NCBI GenBank assembly: GCA_900473805.1
Contig: UCMS01000001.1
Coordinates: 124,001-188,000 of the forward strand
From: Hyphomicrobiales bacterium
GTDB taxonomy: Bacteria; Pseudomonadota; Alphaproteobacteria; Rhizobiales; Rhizobiaceae
Length of the DNA stretch: 64,000 nucleotides
Reading direction: 5' to 3'
Shown in pieces: positions 1 through 8,622 of this stretch (positions are counted from its first letter, which is position 1; every line of letters starts with the position of its first letter). The notes beneath the pieces were generated by a model that worked only from the letters and a program-made list of their open reading frames with translations, made no database searches and was not told the origin of the DNA. Both the position numbers and the translations under genes were made by a program.

Positions 1-143
1 TGGCGGGCAAGGACACGATGAAACTCTTCGTCTTCGGCACGAGCGGTGGAGCGCATGTCAATCTGGTCGCGCTGCTCGACAATCTCGGCAAGGGCGCGTC
101 GGGTGCTGCCGTGCAAAACATGGACCTGATGCTGTCGGCCTAA
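1..143 (+). CDS. argC: N-acetyl-gamma-glutamyl-phosphate reductase, C-terminal end (partial)
   Basis: Only the last ~46 codons are inside the window; the frame starts at base 3 and stops with TAA at 141-143. The tail contains [20 protein letters not shown], which is the conserved C-terminal segment of ArgC (NADPH-dependent reduction of N-acetylglutamyl-phosphate in arginine synthesis, cytoplasmic). The catalytic Cys and NADP-binding parts lie upstream of the window. In Agrobacterium, as I recall, argC lies a few genes from the unipolar polysaccharide cluster, and the layout here agrees. The identification rests on this short tail. Confidence 0.8.
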   Translation, partial: AGKDTMKLFVFGTSGGAHVNLVALLDNLGKGASGAAVQNMDLMLSA

Positions 144-174
144 GCCGCCGGCAGTCCTTCAAGGAGGGATGCCG

Positions 175-564
175 ATGATCGACCATATTGGGCTTTCTGT
201 CGCCGATTTCGCCAAGTCCAAGGCCTTTTATGATGCGGTCATGCCGACGATCGGCGCATCCTGCGTCATGGCCGTCACGGCGGCAGACACCGGCGGGACC
301 TATGAGGGGGCCGGTTACGGGATCGGCGGGAAGCCGTCCTTCTGGATCGGCACCGGCGGGCGGACGCAAGGGTCTCTGCACATTGCCTTCGTGGCCGAGA
401 GCCGGTCGGCCGTGGATGCCTTTTACGCTGCCGCCCTGGCAGCCGGCGGGACCGACAACGGACCGCCGGGCATTCGGGCGCATTACCACCCGAATTACTA
501 CGGGGCCTTCGTCCTGGATCTGGACGGACACAATATCGAGGCTGTCTGCCACAAACCGGCCTGA
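175..564 (+). CDS. VOC (glyoxalase/bleomycin-resistance fold) family protein
   Basis: A single-domain vicinal-oxygen-chelate protein of ~129 residues. It opens with the beta-alpha-beta signature MIDHIGLSVADFAKSKAFYD and ends with FVLDLDGHNIEAVCHKP, which carries the usual metal-ligand Glu near the C-terminus. The N-terminal His (DHIGL) and mid-protein His (GSLHIAF) are likely other metal ligands. An AAGGAGGG ribosome site at 161-168 is 1 nt from ATG 169 but 7 nt from ATG 175, so I start at 175. Proteins of this type are dioxygenases, lyases or lactoylglutathione-lyase-like enzymes; the substrate cannot be told. It sits 31 nt behind argC and may be read through from it. Confidence 0.85.
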   Translation: MIDHIGLSVADFAKSKAFYDAVMPTIGASCVMAVTAADTGGTYEGAGYGIGGKPSFWIGTGGRTQGSLHIAFVAESRSAVDAFYAAALAAGGTDNGPPGIRAHYHPNYYGAFVLDLDGHNIEAVCHKPA

Positions 565-667
565 GCGGCACCATCGGACTGTCGCCAGCTGCTGAACGGT
601 TCGTCAGGTGGACACGCTCTCGTTCGTGACCGAGGACGCGGCTAACATGCCCTGAAAGAGAGGTGCC

Positions 668-1498
668 ATGACCCAGCCGAAGCGACTTCCCGTCTATTTC
701 ATTCCCCATGGCGGCGGTCCTTGGCCGTTCATGGAGTTTCCCAAAGACGACCAGGGCAAGGGACCTTGGGACGATCTCGGGACGTTCCTGCGCGGTCTGT
801 CCGACGCGGTGGGACGCAGGCCAAAGGCGATCCTGGTGGTTTCCGGACACTGGGAGGGGGAGCCGGTGCCCACGGTCAGCAGTGCCGAGCGACCCGGCAT
901 GCTGTTCGACTATTACAACTTCCCGCCCCACACCTACGAGCTTTCCTATCCTGCGCCCGGCTCGCCGCATCTGGCGGCACGCGCCCGTGCGCTGCTCACG
1001 GCAGCGGGGATCGACAACGCGGAAGATTCAGGCAGGGGTTATGACCACGGCGTCTTTATTCCGCTGATGCTCGCCTATCCGGATGCGGATGTGCCGGTCA
1101 CCATGATCTCGCTGAAGAACACGCTGGATGTTGCAAGCCACGTGGCCATTGGCAAGGCGCTCGAGCCGTTGCGTGACGAGGACGTCCTGATCGTTGCGTC
1201 CGGCATGAGCTACCACAACATGCGGATGTTCCGGCAGGCCGAACCCGCCCATGTCCAGCAGGCGATCCGCTTCGATGCCTGGCTTGAAAAGGCCGTGGAC
1301 AGCGAGAACGCCGAGGAGCGCACCGCGCGTCTGTCGGCTTGGGATCAGAACCCTGACGCCCGCGCCTGCCATGTGCCCGACCACGACCATCTCGTGCCGC
1401 TCTTCGTGGCGTCGGGTGCAGCCGGCGCCGATGCCGGCCGCCGGGTCTTCCAGGGACATTTCCTCGGCAAGCCTTATTCCGGCTTCCGATTCGGGTAG
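668..1498 (+). CDS. Class III extradiol ring-cleavage dioxygenase, DODA/YgiD-type (LigB domain)
   Basis: A 276-residue LigB-superfamily protein. Visible family marks are the N-terminal YFIPHGGGPWPFME segment with a metal His, VSGHWEG (residues ~58-64), a GSPHLAARAR turn, and YDHGVFIPLMLAYPDADVPV (around 120-140), the usual DODA dioxygenase core. Such enzymes bind Zn or Fe and open catechol rings; E. coli YgiD acts on L-DOPA in vitro, but the physiological substrate is generally unknown. A good AGAGAGGT ribosome site precedes ATG 668. Its stop is 1 nt from the stop of convergent ctaA, so the two transcription units must overlap or share terminator sequence. Confidence 0.9.
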   Translation: MTQPKRLPVYFIPHGGGPWPFMEFPKDDQGKGPWDDLGTFLRGLSDAVGRRPKAILVVSGHWEGEPVPTVSSAERPGMLFDYYNFPPHTYELSYPAPGSPHLAARARALLTAAGIDNAEDSGRGYDHGVFIPLMLAYPDADVPVTMISLKNTLDVASHVAIGKALEPLRDEDVLIVASGMSYHNMRMFRQAEPAHVQQAIRFDAWLEKAVDSENAEERTARLSAWDQNPDARACHVPDHDHLVPLFVASGAAGADAGRRVFQGHFLGKPYSGFRFG

Positions 1499-1499
1499 A

Positions 1500-2603
1500 T
1501 CAGTCGCGCACTTCCACCGCAATCGGACGAGCTCTTTCGCCGTAGAAGCCACGGAGGTGGGCCACCGCGAAGGCGAGCACGATCAAGGCCATGCCCTGAT
1601 GCGTCAGACCGGCATGCAGAGGCACCTGGGTCACGAGCGTCACAATGCCAACCGTTGCCTGCACGCAGACGAGCCCGAAGAGCAGAACGCTGCGGCGGGC
1701 ATGGGTGGACTGCGGCGCCGCGCGCAGACACTGGATCATATGGGCAAGCGCAATCGCAAACAGCAGGTAGGCGCCGATGCGGTGAATGAACTGCACCGTC
1801 TTCGGGTTCTCAAACAGGTTGATCCAGGCGGGCGCCTGCACGAAGAGACCCTGCGGCACCAGCGCGCCGTCCATCAAGGGCCACGTGTTGTAGCTGAAAC
1901 CGGCATCAAGACCCGCAACGAGGGCGCCGAGATAGATCTGGAAGAAGGTCATGGCAAGCAGGATGCCGGCAACCAGGCGGGCCCGCGGGGAAGGTGACGC
2001 GTCCTCGCTGTGGGGGCTGAGGCTGCGCATGATCCAGACACAGCTGGCGAAAATGAAGCAGGCCATCATCAGGTGGGTGGCCAGGCGATACTGGCTCACG
2101 TCGACCCGTTCGCTAAGACCCGACGACACCATCCACCAGCCGATGAAGCCCTGCAAACCGCCAAGGGCGAGTACGCCGACAAGCGGGAGGCGCAGACCCG
2201 GCTCGATACGACCCTTGATCCAGAAGTAGAGAAGCGGCAGGGCGAAAATCATCCCGATCATGCGGGCAAGCAGGCGATGGGCCCACTCCCACCAGAAGAT
2301 GTGCTTGAACTCGTCGAGGCTCATGCCCTTGTTGATCTGCTGGTATTCCGGGATCTGGCGATAGAGTTCAAGCTCCTGTTCCCATTCCTCGACGGACAGC
2401 GGAGGGATGACGCCATGGATCGGCTTCCACTGCGTGATCGACAAGCCGGAATCGGTGAGCCGCGTTGCGCCCCCCACCAGGACCAGACAGAAGAGCGTGA
2501 ACACAACCACACCCAGCCAGATGCGGACGGCGCGTCGATCGGCATCCACCTTGGCAATCTGGGTGCGGATTTGGGTTTCGGTTCCGATCGTCGCAGCTGT
2601 CAT
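1500..2603 (-). CDS. ctaA: Heme A synthase (COX15/CtaA)
   Basis: A 367-residue polytopic inner-membrane protein with about eight hydrophobic segments. It oxidises the C8 methyl group of heme O to give heme A for aa3-type cytochrome oxidase. Diagnostic segments are [16 protein letters not shown] after TM1, the EWAHRLLAR heme-ligand region (~residues 107-115), and paired His in the second half ([21 protein letters not shown]). The length is that of the proteobacterial COX15 type and longer than the Bacillus CtaA form. It is divergent from the small DUF2842 gene with ~120 bp between, and convergent and almost touching the dioxygenase gene downstream. Confidence 0.96.
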   Translation of the reverse strand: MTAATIGTETQIRTQIAKVDADRRAVRIWLGVVVFTLFCLVLVGGATRLTDSGLSITQWKPIHGVIPPLSVEEWEQELELYRQIPEYQQINKGMSLDEFKHIFWWEWAHRLLARMIGMIFALPLLYFWIKGRIEPGLRLPLVGVLALGGLQGFIGWWMVSSGLSERVDVSQYRLATHLMMACFIFASCVWIMRSLSPHSEDASPSPRARLVAGILLAMTFFQIYLGALVAGLDAGFSYNTWPLMDGALVPQGLFVQAPAWINLFENPKTVQFIHRIGAYLLFAIALAHMIQCLRAAPQSTHARRSVLLFGLVCVQATVGIVTLVTQVPLHAGLTHQGMALIVLAFAVAHLRGFYGERARPIAVEVRD

Positions 2604-2723
2604 TCGTCAATCCTCTTTTCGCCCGTTGATTTGCATCACTCCTGTGTGCAAAACAAGCCCGCCGGTTTGCGGCAAGCGGTCGCGTCACAACAGGACGGGC
2701 CAGTCCTAACAGAGAGGCGTGCC

Positions 2724-2933
2724 ATGCGGCCAACCCTGCGCTCCTTCATCGGAACGATCGCCATCATCGTCATCGTGCTGCTCTATGCGCTGCTTGCAAC
2801 GACGATCGCCTCTGCCACCCTCGCCGAGGCGCCCTGGTGGGGCCATCTCCTCTACTTCGTCCTGTCCGGTATTCTCTGGATTGTGCCGGCCATGCTGATC
2901 ATCAAGTGGATGGCCGGGCCCCGCCGCAATTAG
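2724..2933 (+). CDS. Small two-helix membrane protein, DUF2842-like
   Basis: A 69-residue protein: MRPTLRSFIG, then a hydrophobic helix (~7-30), a short APWWGHLLYF turn, and a second helix (~40-60) ending KWMAGPRRN. This matches my memory of the DUF2842 family found next to ctaA in rhizobia. The ATG at 2724 follows an AGAGAGGCG ribosome site; the reading frame is open further upstream but that extension overlaps ctaA antisense and has no membrane-protein character. Function is unknown. A role linked to respiratory-chain assembly is only suggested by the neighbour. Confidence 0.75.
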   Translation: MRPTLRSFIGTIAIIVIVLLYALLATTIASATLAEAPWWGHLLYFVLSGILWIVPAMLIIKWMAGPRRN

Positions 2934-3062
2934 AGACGCAGGTCGTCGTTTACCGCCCGTTTACCCCGTTCGTCATCGCTCAGCCCGCAGAAAGCGCCAA
3001 TAACCGTTTCTTGCGGAACGGGCGCTACTGTCTGTTCGCGCAGGAAACGGACGGAGACCCGG

Positions 3063-4349
3063 ATGCGGGAACTGAGATCGAAGACCATGACAGTCTTTGC
3101 GGGAGGCATGGCAAGCCAGAGCTCCGCCTTGCCGGCCGCATCCAGCCATCCGGTTGCGGCCAGAACCGACGGTGACCTCGGGCTCATCATCACCGTTCAT
3201 TCGGATATGCGCAGCGTGGAGCGCGCGTGGCGACTGCTGGAAGCCGACCCGTGGAACTCCATGCATCAGGCTTATGACTGGTGTTATGCCTGGGTCAAAA
3301 CCCATGGCAATCCGCTTGCCATCGTCGAGGGCCGGCTGGACGGCACGCTCGCATTCATCCTGCCGCTCGAGATCGAGCGGCATGCGACGGTGCGCACGGC
3401 ACAATTCATCGGCAGCGCCTTTACCAATTACAACAGCGGCCTGTTTTCAGCCGATTTTCGATGCAAGGCCGAACATATTCCGGTCGCAGCCCTTTCGACC
3501 GCCCTTGCGCGCGCTCTGGCCGGGCGGGCCGACCTAATCCGGTTGACCCATGTTCCGCTCGACTGGCGTGGCGAGCCGCATCCGTTTGCCGCCTTGCCAA
3601 AGGTGCGCAACCAGAACCCCGCCTTCCAGCTCGCCCTGGGGCATGACATGGATGCCACCATCGCTCCTCTGAATGCCAAGGCCCGCCGCAAGAAATTCCG
3701 GTCGCAGGTGCGCAAGCTGGAGGCTGTGGGCGGCTTCGACCATATTCGTGCGACAAGCGAGGCCGACAAGGCTGCCCTTCTCGACACCTTCTTCCGGCAG
3801 AAAGCGGCACGCTTCGAAGCGCAAGGCCTGCCGAATGTCTTCCAGGCGGCCGAGACGCAAGCCTTCTTTCACATGGCGCTTGAGATGGAACGCGGCGGGA
3901 CGGACGTGCCTCTGGAACTCCACGCCCTCAGGCTCAAGGGAGACCACGAGGGCAAGATAGCCGCCGTTTCAGGCTTATCGCGCAAGGGCGATCACGTCAT
4001 TTGCCAGTTCGGGTCGATCGACGACACGCGGGTGCCGGAGGCCAGCCCGGGTGAACTTCTGTTCTGGCTCATGATCGAGCGCGCGGCCCTCACGGGCGCA
4101 AGCCTCTTCGACTTCGGCATCGGCGATCAGGACTACAAACGCAGATGGTGCCGCAACGAGACCCTGCACCACGACCTGATGCTGGCGATCACACCGCGGG
4201 GACACCTGGCCGAACAGGCGCTGAGAACATTGACCAGAGCAAAAGCGGCAATCAAGAACAATGCGGCGCTGTATTCGCTGATTCAGCGGATCCGGGCCTG
4301 GGGCACGAAGCCCCCTGCCCCGTCCGAGCCGGCGAACGACGCCGACTGA
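3063..4349 (+). CDS. FemAB/BcsL-type GNAT acetyltransferase (polysaccharide locus; uppA-like position)
   Basis: A 428-residue cytoplasmic protein of the CelD/BcsL (Acetyltransf_6) group. The N-terminal GNAT half has WRLLEADPWNSMHQAYDWCY around residues 55-75, and the C-terminal half carries FDFGIGDQDYKRRWC near residue 345, a hallmark of this family. Members acetylate or otherwise acylate sugars during exopolysaccharide or cellulose synthesis. GGAG lies 6 nt before ATG 3063; ATG 3087 is an alternative start. It is convergent with the Wzz-like gene (15 nt between stops) and is the first gene of a set that matches the uppA-F order I recall from Agrobacterium, so a role in modifying the unipolar polysaccharide is inferred. 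Confidence 0.82.
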   Translation: MRELRSKTMTVFAGGMASQSSALPAASSHPVAARTDGDLGLIITVHSDMRSVERAWRLLEADPWNSMHQAYDWCYAWVKTHGNPLAIVEGRLDGTLAFILPLEIERHATVRTAQFIGSAFTNYNSGLFSADFRCKAEHIPVAALSTALARALAGRADLIRLTHVPLDWRGEPHPFAALPKVRNQNPAFQLALGHDMDATIAPLNAKARRKKFRSQVRKLEAVGGFDHIRATSEADKAALLDTFFRQKAARFEAQGLPNVFQAAETQAFFHMALEMERGGTDVPLELHALRLKGDHEGKIAAVSGLSRKGDHVICQFGSIDDTRVPEASPGELLFWLMIERAALTGASLFDFGIGDQDYKRRWCRNETLHHDLMLAITPRGHLAEQALRTLTRAKAAIKNNAALYSLIQRIRAWGTKPPAPSEPANDAD

Positions 4350-4364
4350 CGTCAATCGCCGTAT

Positions 4365-6590
4365 TCAGGCCGCGCGGCGGCGTGGTCCGTCATTTGCGGT
4401 GCGGACCGACATGAGCACCAGATCGTCATAACCGACTTCCTGGAAGGCGCGCATGATATCGGCCAGTTCTCGCGCGTCGGGTTCCGGCGCCGAGAGGATG
4501 ATTTCGTGTTGGCCGTTTCGGCTGAGACGAGCGAGCCCCTCAGGCTGGGCCGGTCCACATTCGACAAGAACGAGATCGTAGGCATCCGCCAATGCATCAA
4601 CGATCATCGTCAGCCGATCTGCACCGCGCATGGCCTGACGCACATCCGCATTGCCCTGCGGGATAATGTCCGCGGACGAATTGCGGTCCGGGTGGATGCA
4701 GTCGGCGAAGGCGGCATCTCCGGTCAGAAGATCGGTGATGCCGGGGAGATCCGCCAAGGCGGTCATCCACTGGCTCGGGCAGGCAGAGCCCGTCATGTCG
4801 ATCAAGACGACACGCCGCCCGCGACCGGCGACTTCTCGTGCCAATGCAACAGTCCCGGCCGAGCCATCATCGCCGGATGGGGAGATCGCAAAGGCAGCGC
4901 GCGTGCCCTGCTCCAGCAGGTAGTCGGCAACGGAGGCAGCGGAAAACTCGTCCTCCACGTTCTCGCCCTGCGCTTCTTCCGCCTCATGCGCTTCCACGTC
5001 CGCCTCGGCCGGGTCAAGGTCGCTGGCTACGGGGAGATCGAGCAGGCTCGCGGGCTTTTCGCGAAGAGTGGACGGCGCCATGACGGCGGCCGGCACGATG
5101 TCGTCGGCGAGATCTGCGACCGCAGCCCTTTGCATGTCTTCGTCAGTGAATGCTTCGTCTTGCTCGTTCTCACGCGCAGGGACACCAGACGCCGGCCGCA
5201 AGGCACGACCGCTGAAGAGTTCCATCAGCATGACGACGACACAGGAGAGAATGAATGTAGCGAGGGCCGAGACAATGGTCATCGGCAGGATCTTCGGGAA
5301 ACTCGGCTCCTGCGGCGGCACCGCGCGTGAGATCACACGGGCATCGGCCGGGCTCGAATCCTTGTCCAGGCGCGAAGAGGCCTCACGGTAGCGGGCAAGA
5401 TAAGTTTCCAGCAGCTGGCGCTGGGCCGCCGCTTCCCGCTCCAAAGATTTGAGACCAACCTCGTCTTCTCCCGCCCGGGCGGTATCAGCCTTGACGCCGT
5501 TCATCTGCGCGATCAGTTGCGTTTCGCGTTCGCGCGCAACGGCCGCCTCGTTTTCCAGGCCGGCCGCGACCTTCAAGGCTTCGGAACGGATTTGTTCGCG
5601 CAGGCCTGCAAGCTGGGCGCGCAGCGATTTCATTTGCGGATGGCCGTCGAGCAGCGTGGTCGACAGGTCGGAGATCTGGGCCTGAACCTGCGATTCTGCC
5701 GCCCTGAGGCGCTGTACGGATTCGGACCGGGTTATGGCATCCAGCGTGTCGGTCGGCTTGCCGGCCTTGATCATCGCGCGCAACGTTTCGGCGGTTGCTT
5801 CGGCATTGGCGCGTTCACCGCGCACCCGGGCCAATTCCGTCGAGATGTCGGAGAGCTGCTTGCTGCTGAAGGATTGGTCCGAGCCGAGCGACATGAGACC
5901 GGCCCTGGAGCGATATTCCGCGACTTTCTGCTCTGCCTCCCGCACCTTTTCGCGCAGGTTGGCAATCTCGGTTTCCAACCAGCGCACGGCCTCGGAGTTG
6001 CTGTCGAGCTTGGCACCGCTCTGCAGGGACCGGTAGACATCGGCCATTGCATTCGGAACATCGGCCGCCAGCTGCGGGTCCCTGGAGGAAAATTCGATCC
6101 CGATGACTCGCGATTTCTCCACCTGGTAGACGGAGAGCTTTTCCTTGAACGCCTTCAGGACTCGCTCTTCCGGCGCGAGTTCCAACGGGTTCTTCTTCAA
6201 ACCGAAAAGAACAAGAAAATCTGTCAGCGCCGACGGGCTGGATTCCGGGTCGAATTCGGACCGTTCGTGTAACTTCAAGTCACGCGCCACCTGCTTCATC
6301 AGGTCGATCGACTGTAGCAGCTGAACCTGACTGGCGACATTCAGTTCGTCCGGCATGGGCTCGACGGTCGAGGCATTCGGGCCGGAGGCAGAAAAGCTCG
6401 GTTCCCGCGGCTCGATGAGCAACATCGCGTCACTCTTGTAGGTTGGTGCAATTGCATGGGCGCCGACAAAAGCCAGCACGCCGACAAGAGCCGTTGCGGT
6501 AAGGATGGTTCCTTTCCGCTGCCAGACGGCGCGGAAAAACTGCGCGAGGTCGATATCGACGTCCTGCTGATCTCGGTCCAAACTCGGCAT
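4365..6590 (-). CDS. Wzz/GumC-family polysaccharide chain-length/export protein with degenerate BY-kinase-like C-terminus (uppB-like position)
   Basis: A 741-residue inner-membrane protein. It has an N-terminal Wzz domain with TM1 (~35-55) and SDAMLLIEPREPSF after it; a long periplasmic alpha-helical coiled coil (~195-420) with repeated EAEQKVAEYRSRAG-type heptads; a PPQEPSFPKILP motif just before TM2 (~445-472), typical of polysaccharide co-polymerases; an acidic linker; and a C-terminal Rossmann/P-loop-like domain (~575-735). The P-loop region reads SPSGDDGSAGTVALA and has no GK(S/T) lysine. The A' box is VVLIDMTG and the Walker B-like stretch YDLVLVECGP. No Tyr-rich tail is present. ATG 6590 has GGGAG 7 nt upstream; an in-frame start 54 nt earlier lacks support. 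Divergent from the Wza-like gene. Confidence 0.9.
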   Translation of the reverse strand: MPSLDRDQQDVDIDLAQFFRAVWQRKGTILTATALVGVLAFVGAHAIAPTYKSDAMLLIEPREPSFSASGPNASTVEPMPDELNVASQVQLLQSIDLMKQVARDLKLHERSEFDPESSPSALTDFLVLFGLKKNPLELAPEERVLKAFKEKLSVYQVEKSRVIGIEFSSRDPQLAADVPNAMADVYRSLQSGAKLDSNSEAVRWLETEIANLREKVREAEQKVAEYRSRAGLMSLGSDQSFSSKQLSDISTELARVRGERANAEATAETLRAMIKAGKPTDTLDAITRSESVQRLRAAESQVQAQISDLSTTLLDGHPQMKSLRAQLAGLREQIRSEALKVAAGLENEAAVARERETQLIAQMNGVKADTARAGEDEVGLKSLEREAAAQRQLLETYLARYREASSRLDKDSSPADARVISRAVPPQEPSFPKILPMTIVSALATFILSCVVVMLMELFSGRALRPASGVPARENEQDEAFTDEDMQRAAVADLADDIVPAAVMAPSTLREKPASLLDLPVASDLDPAEADVEAHEAEEAQGENVEDEFSAASVADYLLEQGTRAAFAISPSGDDGSAGTVALAREVAGRGRRVVLIDMTGSACPSQWMTALADLPGITDLLTGDAAFADCIHPDRNSSADIIPQGNADVRQAMRGADRLTMIVDALADAYDLVLVECGPAQPEGLARLSRNGQHEIILSAPEPDARELADIMRAFQEVGYDDLVLMSVRTANDGPRRRAA

Positions 6591-6786
6591 AACACACTCC
6601 CGGGGGCTTAATCCCGGCAAACGTAAAGGATCATGGTAACTCAAGGGTTAATTGCAACCAGAACACCCCGGAACTCCACTCTACTTGCCTGGCGCGAGAA
6701 GAAGCATTGGCCGTTTACCGGGCATTAACCCTAATCGTTCGATAACGAACCATAAGAAACGGGTTCAGTCGGGAGCGCGATTGCGC

Positions 6787-7362
6787 ATGGCCATGGTCGG
6801 GAAACACGCGATACTTCTGCTCGCCGGCGCATTTGTGTCTGCCGGACTGGCGGGTTGCGCCGGTTATCGTCCTGCTCCGAAGGTTTTTCACGAAGCGACC
6901 ATCCAGCCCTATCGTCTGGACAGCGGCGACCGGCTGCGCGTCACCGTCTTCGAACAGCCGAGCCTTACCAACACCTATACGGTCGATCAAGCGGGTTACA
7001 TCGCCTTCCCGCTCGTGGGCCAGGTGGCCGCACGCGGCGCGACCCTGACGCAGCTTGAAGGCGTGATCGCACAGAAGCTCAAGCAGGGTTACCTGCGCGA
7101 CCCAGACGTGACGATCGAGATCGATCGCTATCGCTCGATCTTTGTCATGGGCGAAGTGGGCCAGCCCGGCCAGTATGCCTATGTGCCGGGCATGACCATT
7201 CTCAACGCCATCGCCGTTTCCGGTGGCTTTACCGGTCGCTCCAACCAGCGAGATGTCGACGTGACGCGCAAGATCAACGGCCAGATCATCACCGGTCGCG
7301 TGCCGATCACCGATCCGATCCTTGCAGGCGACACCATTTACGTGCGCGAACGGCTTTTCTAA
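6787..7362 (+). CDS. uppC: Outer-membrane polysaccharide export lipoprotein (Wza/UppC-like)
   Basis: A 191-residue periplasmic/outer-membrane lipoprotein. The signal peptide ends in the lipobox LAGC (Cys ~24). The Poly_export domain begins at YRLDSGDRLRVTVFEQPSL, and the SLBB-like half carries VMGEVGQPGQYAYVPGMTIL. It forms the short Wza-type export channel of Wzy-dependent pathways. I place the start at ATG 6787 because it gives a normal signal peptide; the upstream in-frame region is not signal-like. It is followed 3 nt later by the glycosyltransferase gene. Gene order matches the Agrobacterium upp cluster, where this position is uppC; the symbol is by synteny from memory. Confidence 0.88.
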   Translation: MAMVGKHAILLLAGAFVSAGLAGCAGYRPAPKVFHEATIQPYRLDSGDRLRVTVFEQPSLTNTYTVDQAGYIAFPLVGQVAARGATLTQLEGVIAQKLKQGYLRDPDVTIEIDRYRSIFVMGEVGQPGQYAYVPGMTILNAIAVSGGFTGRSNQRDVDVTRKINGQIITGRVPITDPILAGDTIYVRERLF

Positions 7363-7365
7363 TCA

Positions 7366-8511
7366 ATGCCAGAAAAGCGGCCCCTGCGCATCGTGCACTG
7401 TTTCCGATCCCCGGTGGGCGGGATCTTCCGCCATGTGCGGGACCTCGCCGAACACCATAGCCGCGCCGGGCATCAGGTCGGCATCGTCTGCGACAGTTCA
7501 ACGGGCAGCGAGCACGAGGACAAACTGTTCGCGCAGATCATGCCGCATCTTACCCTCGGTCTCGAACGTCTGCCGATCCGTCGTTCGGTCGGCATCGAGG
7601 ACCTCGCTGCGCTGAAGCGCTGTTACAATCATATCAAGGCATTGCAGCCTGACATCTTGCACGGACACGGCGCCAAGGGCGGTGTGGTCGCGCGGGTCAT
7701 CGGCTCGATCCTGCGGGTTCAAAGGTATCGCGTGGCCCGCCTCTATTCCCCCCATGGCGGGAGCCTGCACTTCCGCCCCCGCACGCTGTCGGGAGAAACG
7801 GTCTTCATGGCCGAACGCGTCCTGGAGCGAGCCACCGAAGCCATCTCTTTCGTGTGCGACCACGAGCGTCAGACCTATGAGGCCAAGATCGGCAGGCCGA
7901 GTTGTGATGCCGTGCGGATCTACAACGGCATCAGCGAGCGTGACTTTGGCGCCGTTCCCGCCTCGGCCGGCGGTGCCGACTTCCTCTATATCGGCATGCT
8001 GCGTGATATGAAGGGGCCCGACGTCTTCATCGAAGCCTTTGCCGAGGTTGAACGGCGCCTTGGTCGCCCGCTAAAAGGGCATATCATCGGCGATGGCCCG
8101 GATGAGGCAAAGTATCGGGAGATGTTGCGGCAAAAGGGGCTTTCGGACCGCCTCGTAATGTCGCCGGCCATGCCGGTGCGGTCAGCATTCGCGCTCGGCG
8201 CCATCATCGTCATTCCATCACGTGCCGAGGCTATGCCTTACATCGTGCTTGAGGCCCTGGCTGCCCAGAAGCCCGTCATCGCGTCTCGGGTTGGGGGCAT
8301 ACCGGAGGTTCTGGGTACCGACAGCGCGGCCCTGGTCGAGCCGGGAAACTCGGCAGCCCTGGCGCAGGTCATGGCGACGGCACTGACCTCGCCCGACTGG
8401 GCACACCGGACAATGCCGCCGCAGGACGGCTTCCAATCCCGCTTTTCCGCTTCGGTCATGGCAGCGCAAGTGGAAGATCTCTACCGTCGGGAGCTCGCCG
8501 CCCTTCAATAG
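7366..8511 (+). CDS. GT4-family glycosyltransferase (uppD-like position)
   Basis: A 381-residue cytoplasmic GT-B glycosyltransferase. The N-terminal half has HCFRSPVGGIFRHVRDLAEH (residues ~9-28) and HGHGAKGGVVARVIGS; the C-terminal half has the UDP-sugar binding region FLYIGMLRDMKGPDVFIEAF and the E-x7-E motif in SRAEAMPYIVLEALAAQKPV (residues ~285-305). It adds a sugar to a growing lipid-linked repeat unit. ATG 7366 lies 3 nt after the stop of the Wza-like gene, so both are likely co-transcribed. Donor and acceptor sugars cannot be told. Confidence 0.9.
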   Translation: MPEKRPLRIVHCFRSPVGGIFRHVRDLAEHHSRAGHQVGIVCDSSTGSEHEDKLFAQIMPHLTLGLERLPIRRSVGIEDLAALKRCYNHIKALQPDILHGHGAKGGVVARVIGSILRVQRYRVARLYSPHGGSLHFRPRTLSGETVFMAERVLERATEAISFVCDHERQTYEAKIGRPSCDAVRIYNGISERDFGAVPASAGGADFLYIGMLRDMKGPDVFIEAFAEVERRLGRPLKGHIIGDGPDEAKYREMLRQKGLSDRLVMSPAMPVRSAFALGAIIVIPSRAEAMPYIVLEALAAQKPVIASRVGGIPEVLGTDSAALVEPGNSAALAQVMATALTSPDWAHRTMPPQDGFQSRFSASVMAAQVEDLYRRELAALQ

Positions 8512-8622
8512 CGAAGCGATTTGTGCCCGAATGGCACAGCTTCACCTGCGGCAGAGGGATCGCTAAAGCGTTTCTTAGGACCTTGCGGTTAATCTTCGCG
8601 CACCCATGTGCGAGGGACCACG

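Noticed and set aside
2010-2723. Upstream in-frame extension of the DUF2842 gene
   Set aside because: It is antisense to ctaA and has no membrane-protein character; ATG 2724 has the ribosome site.
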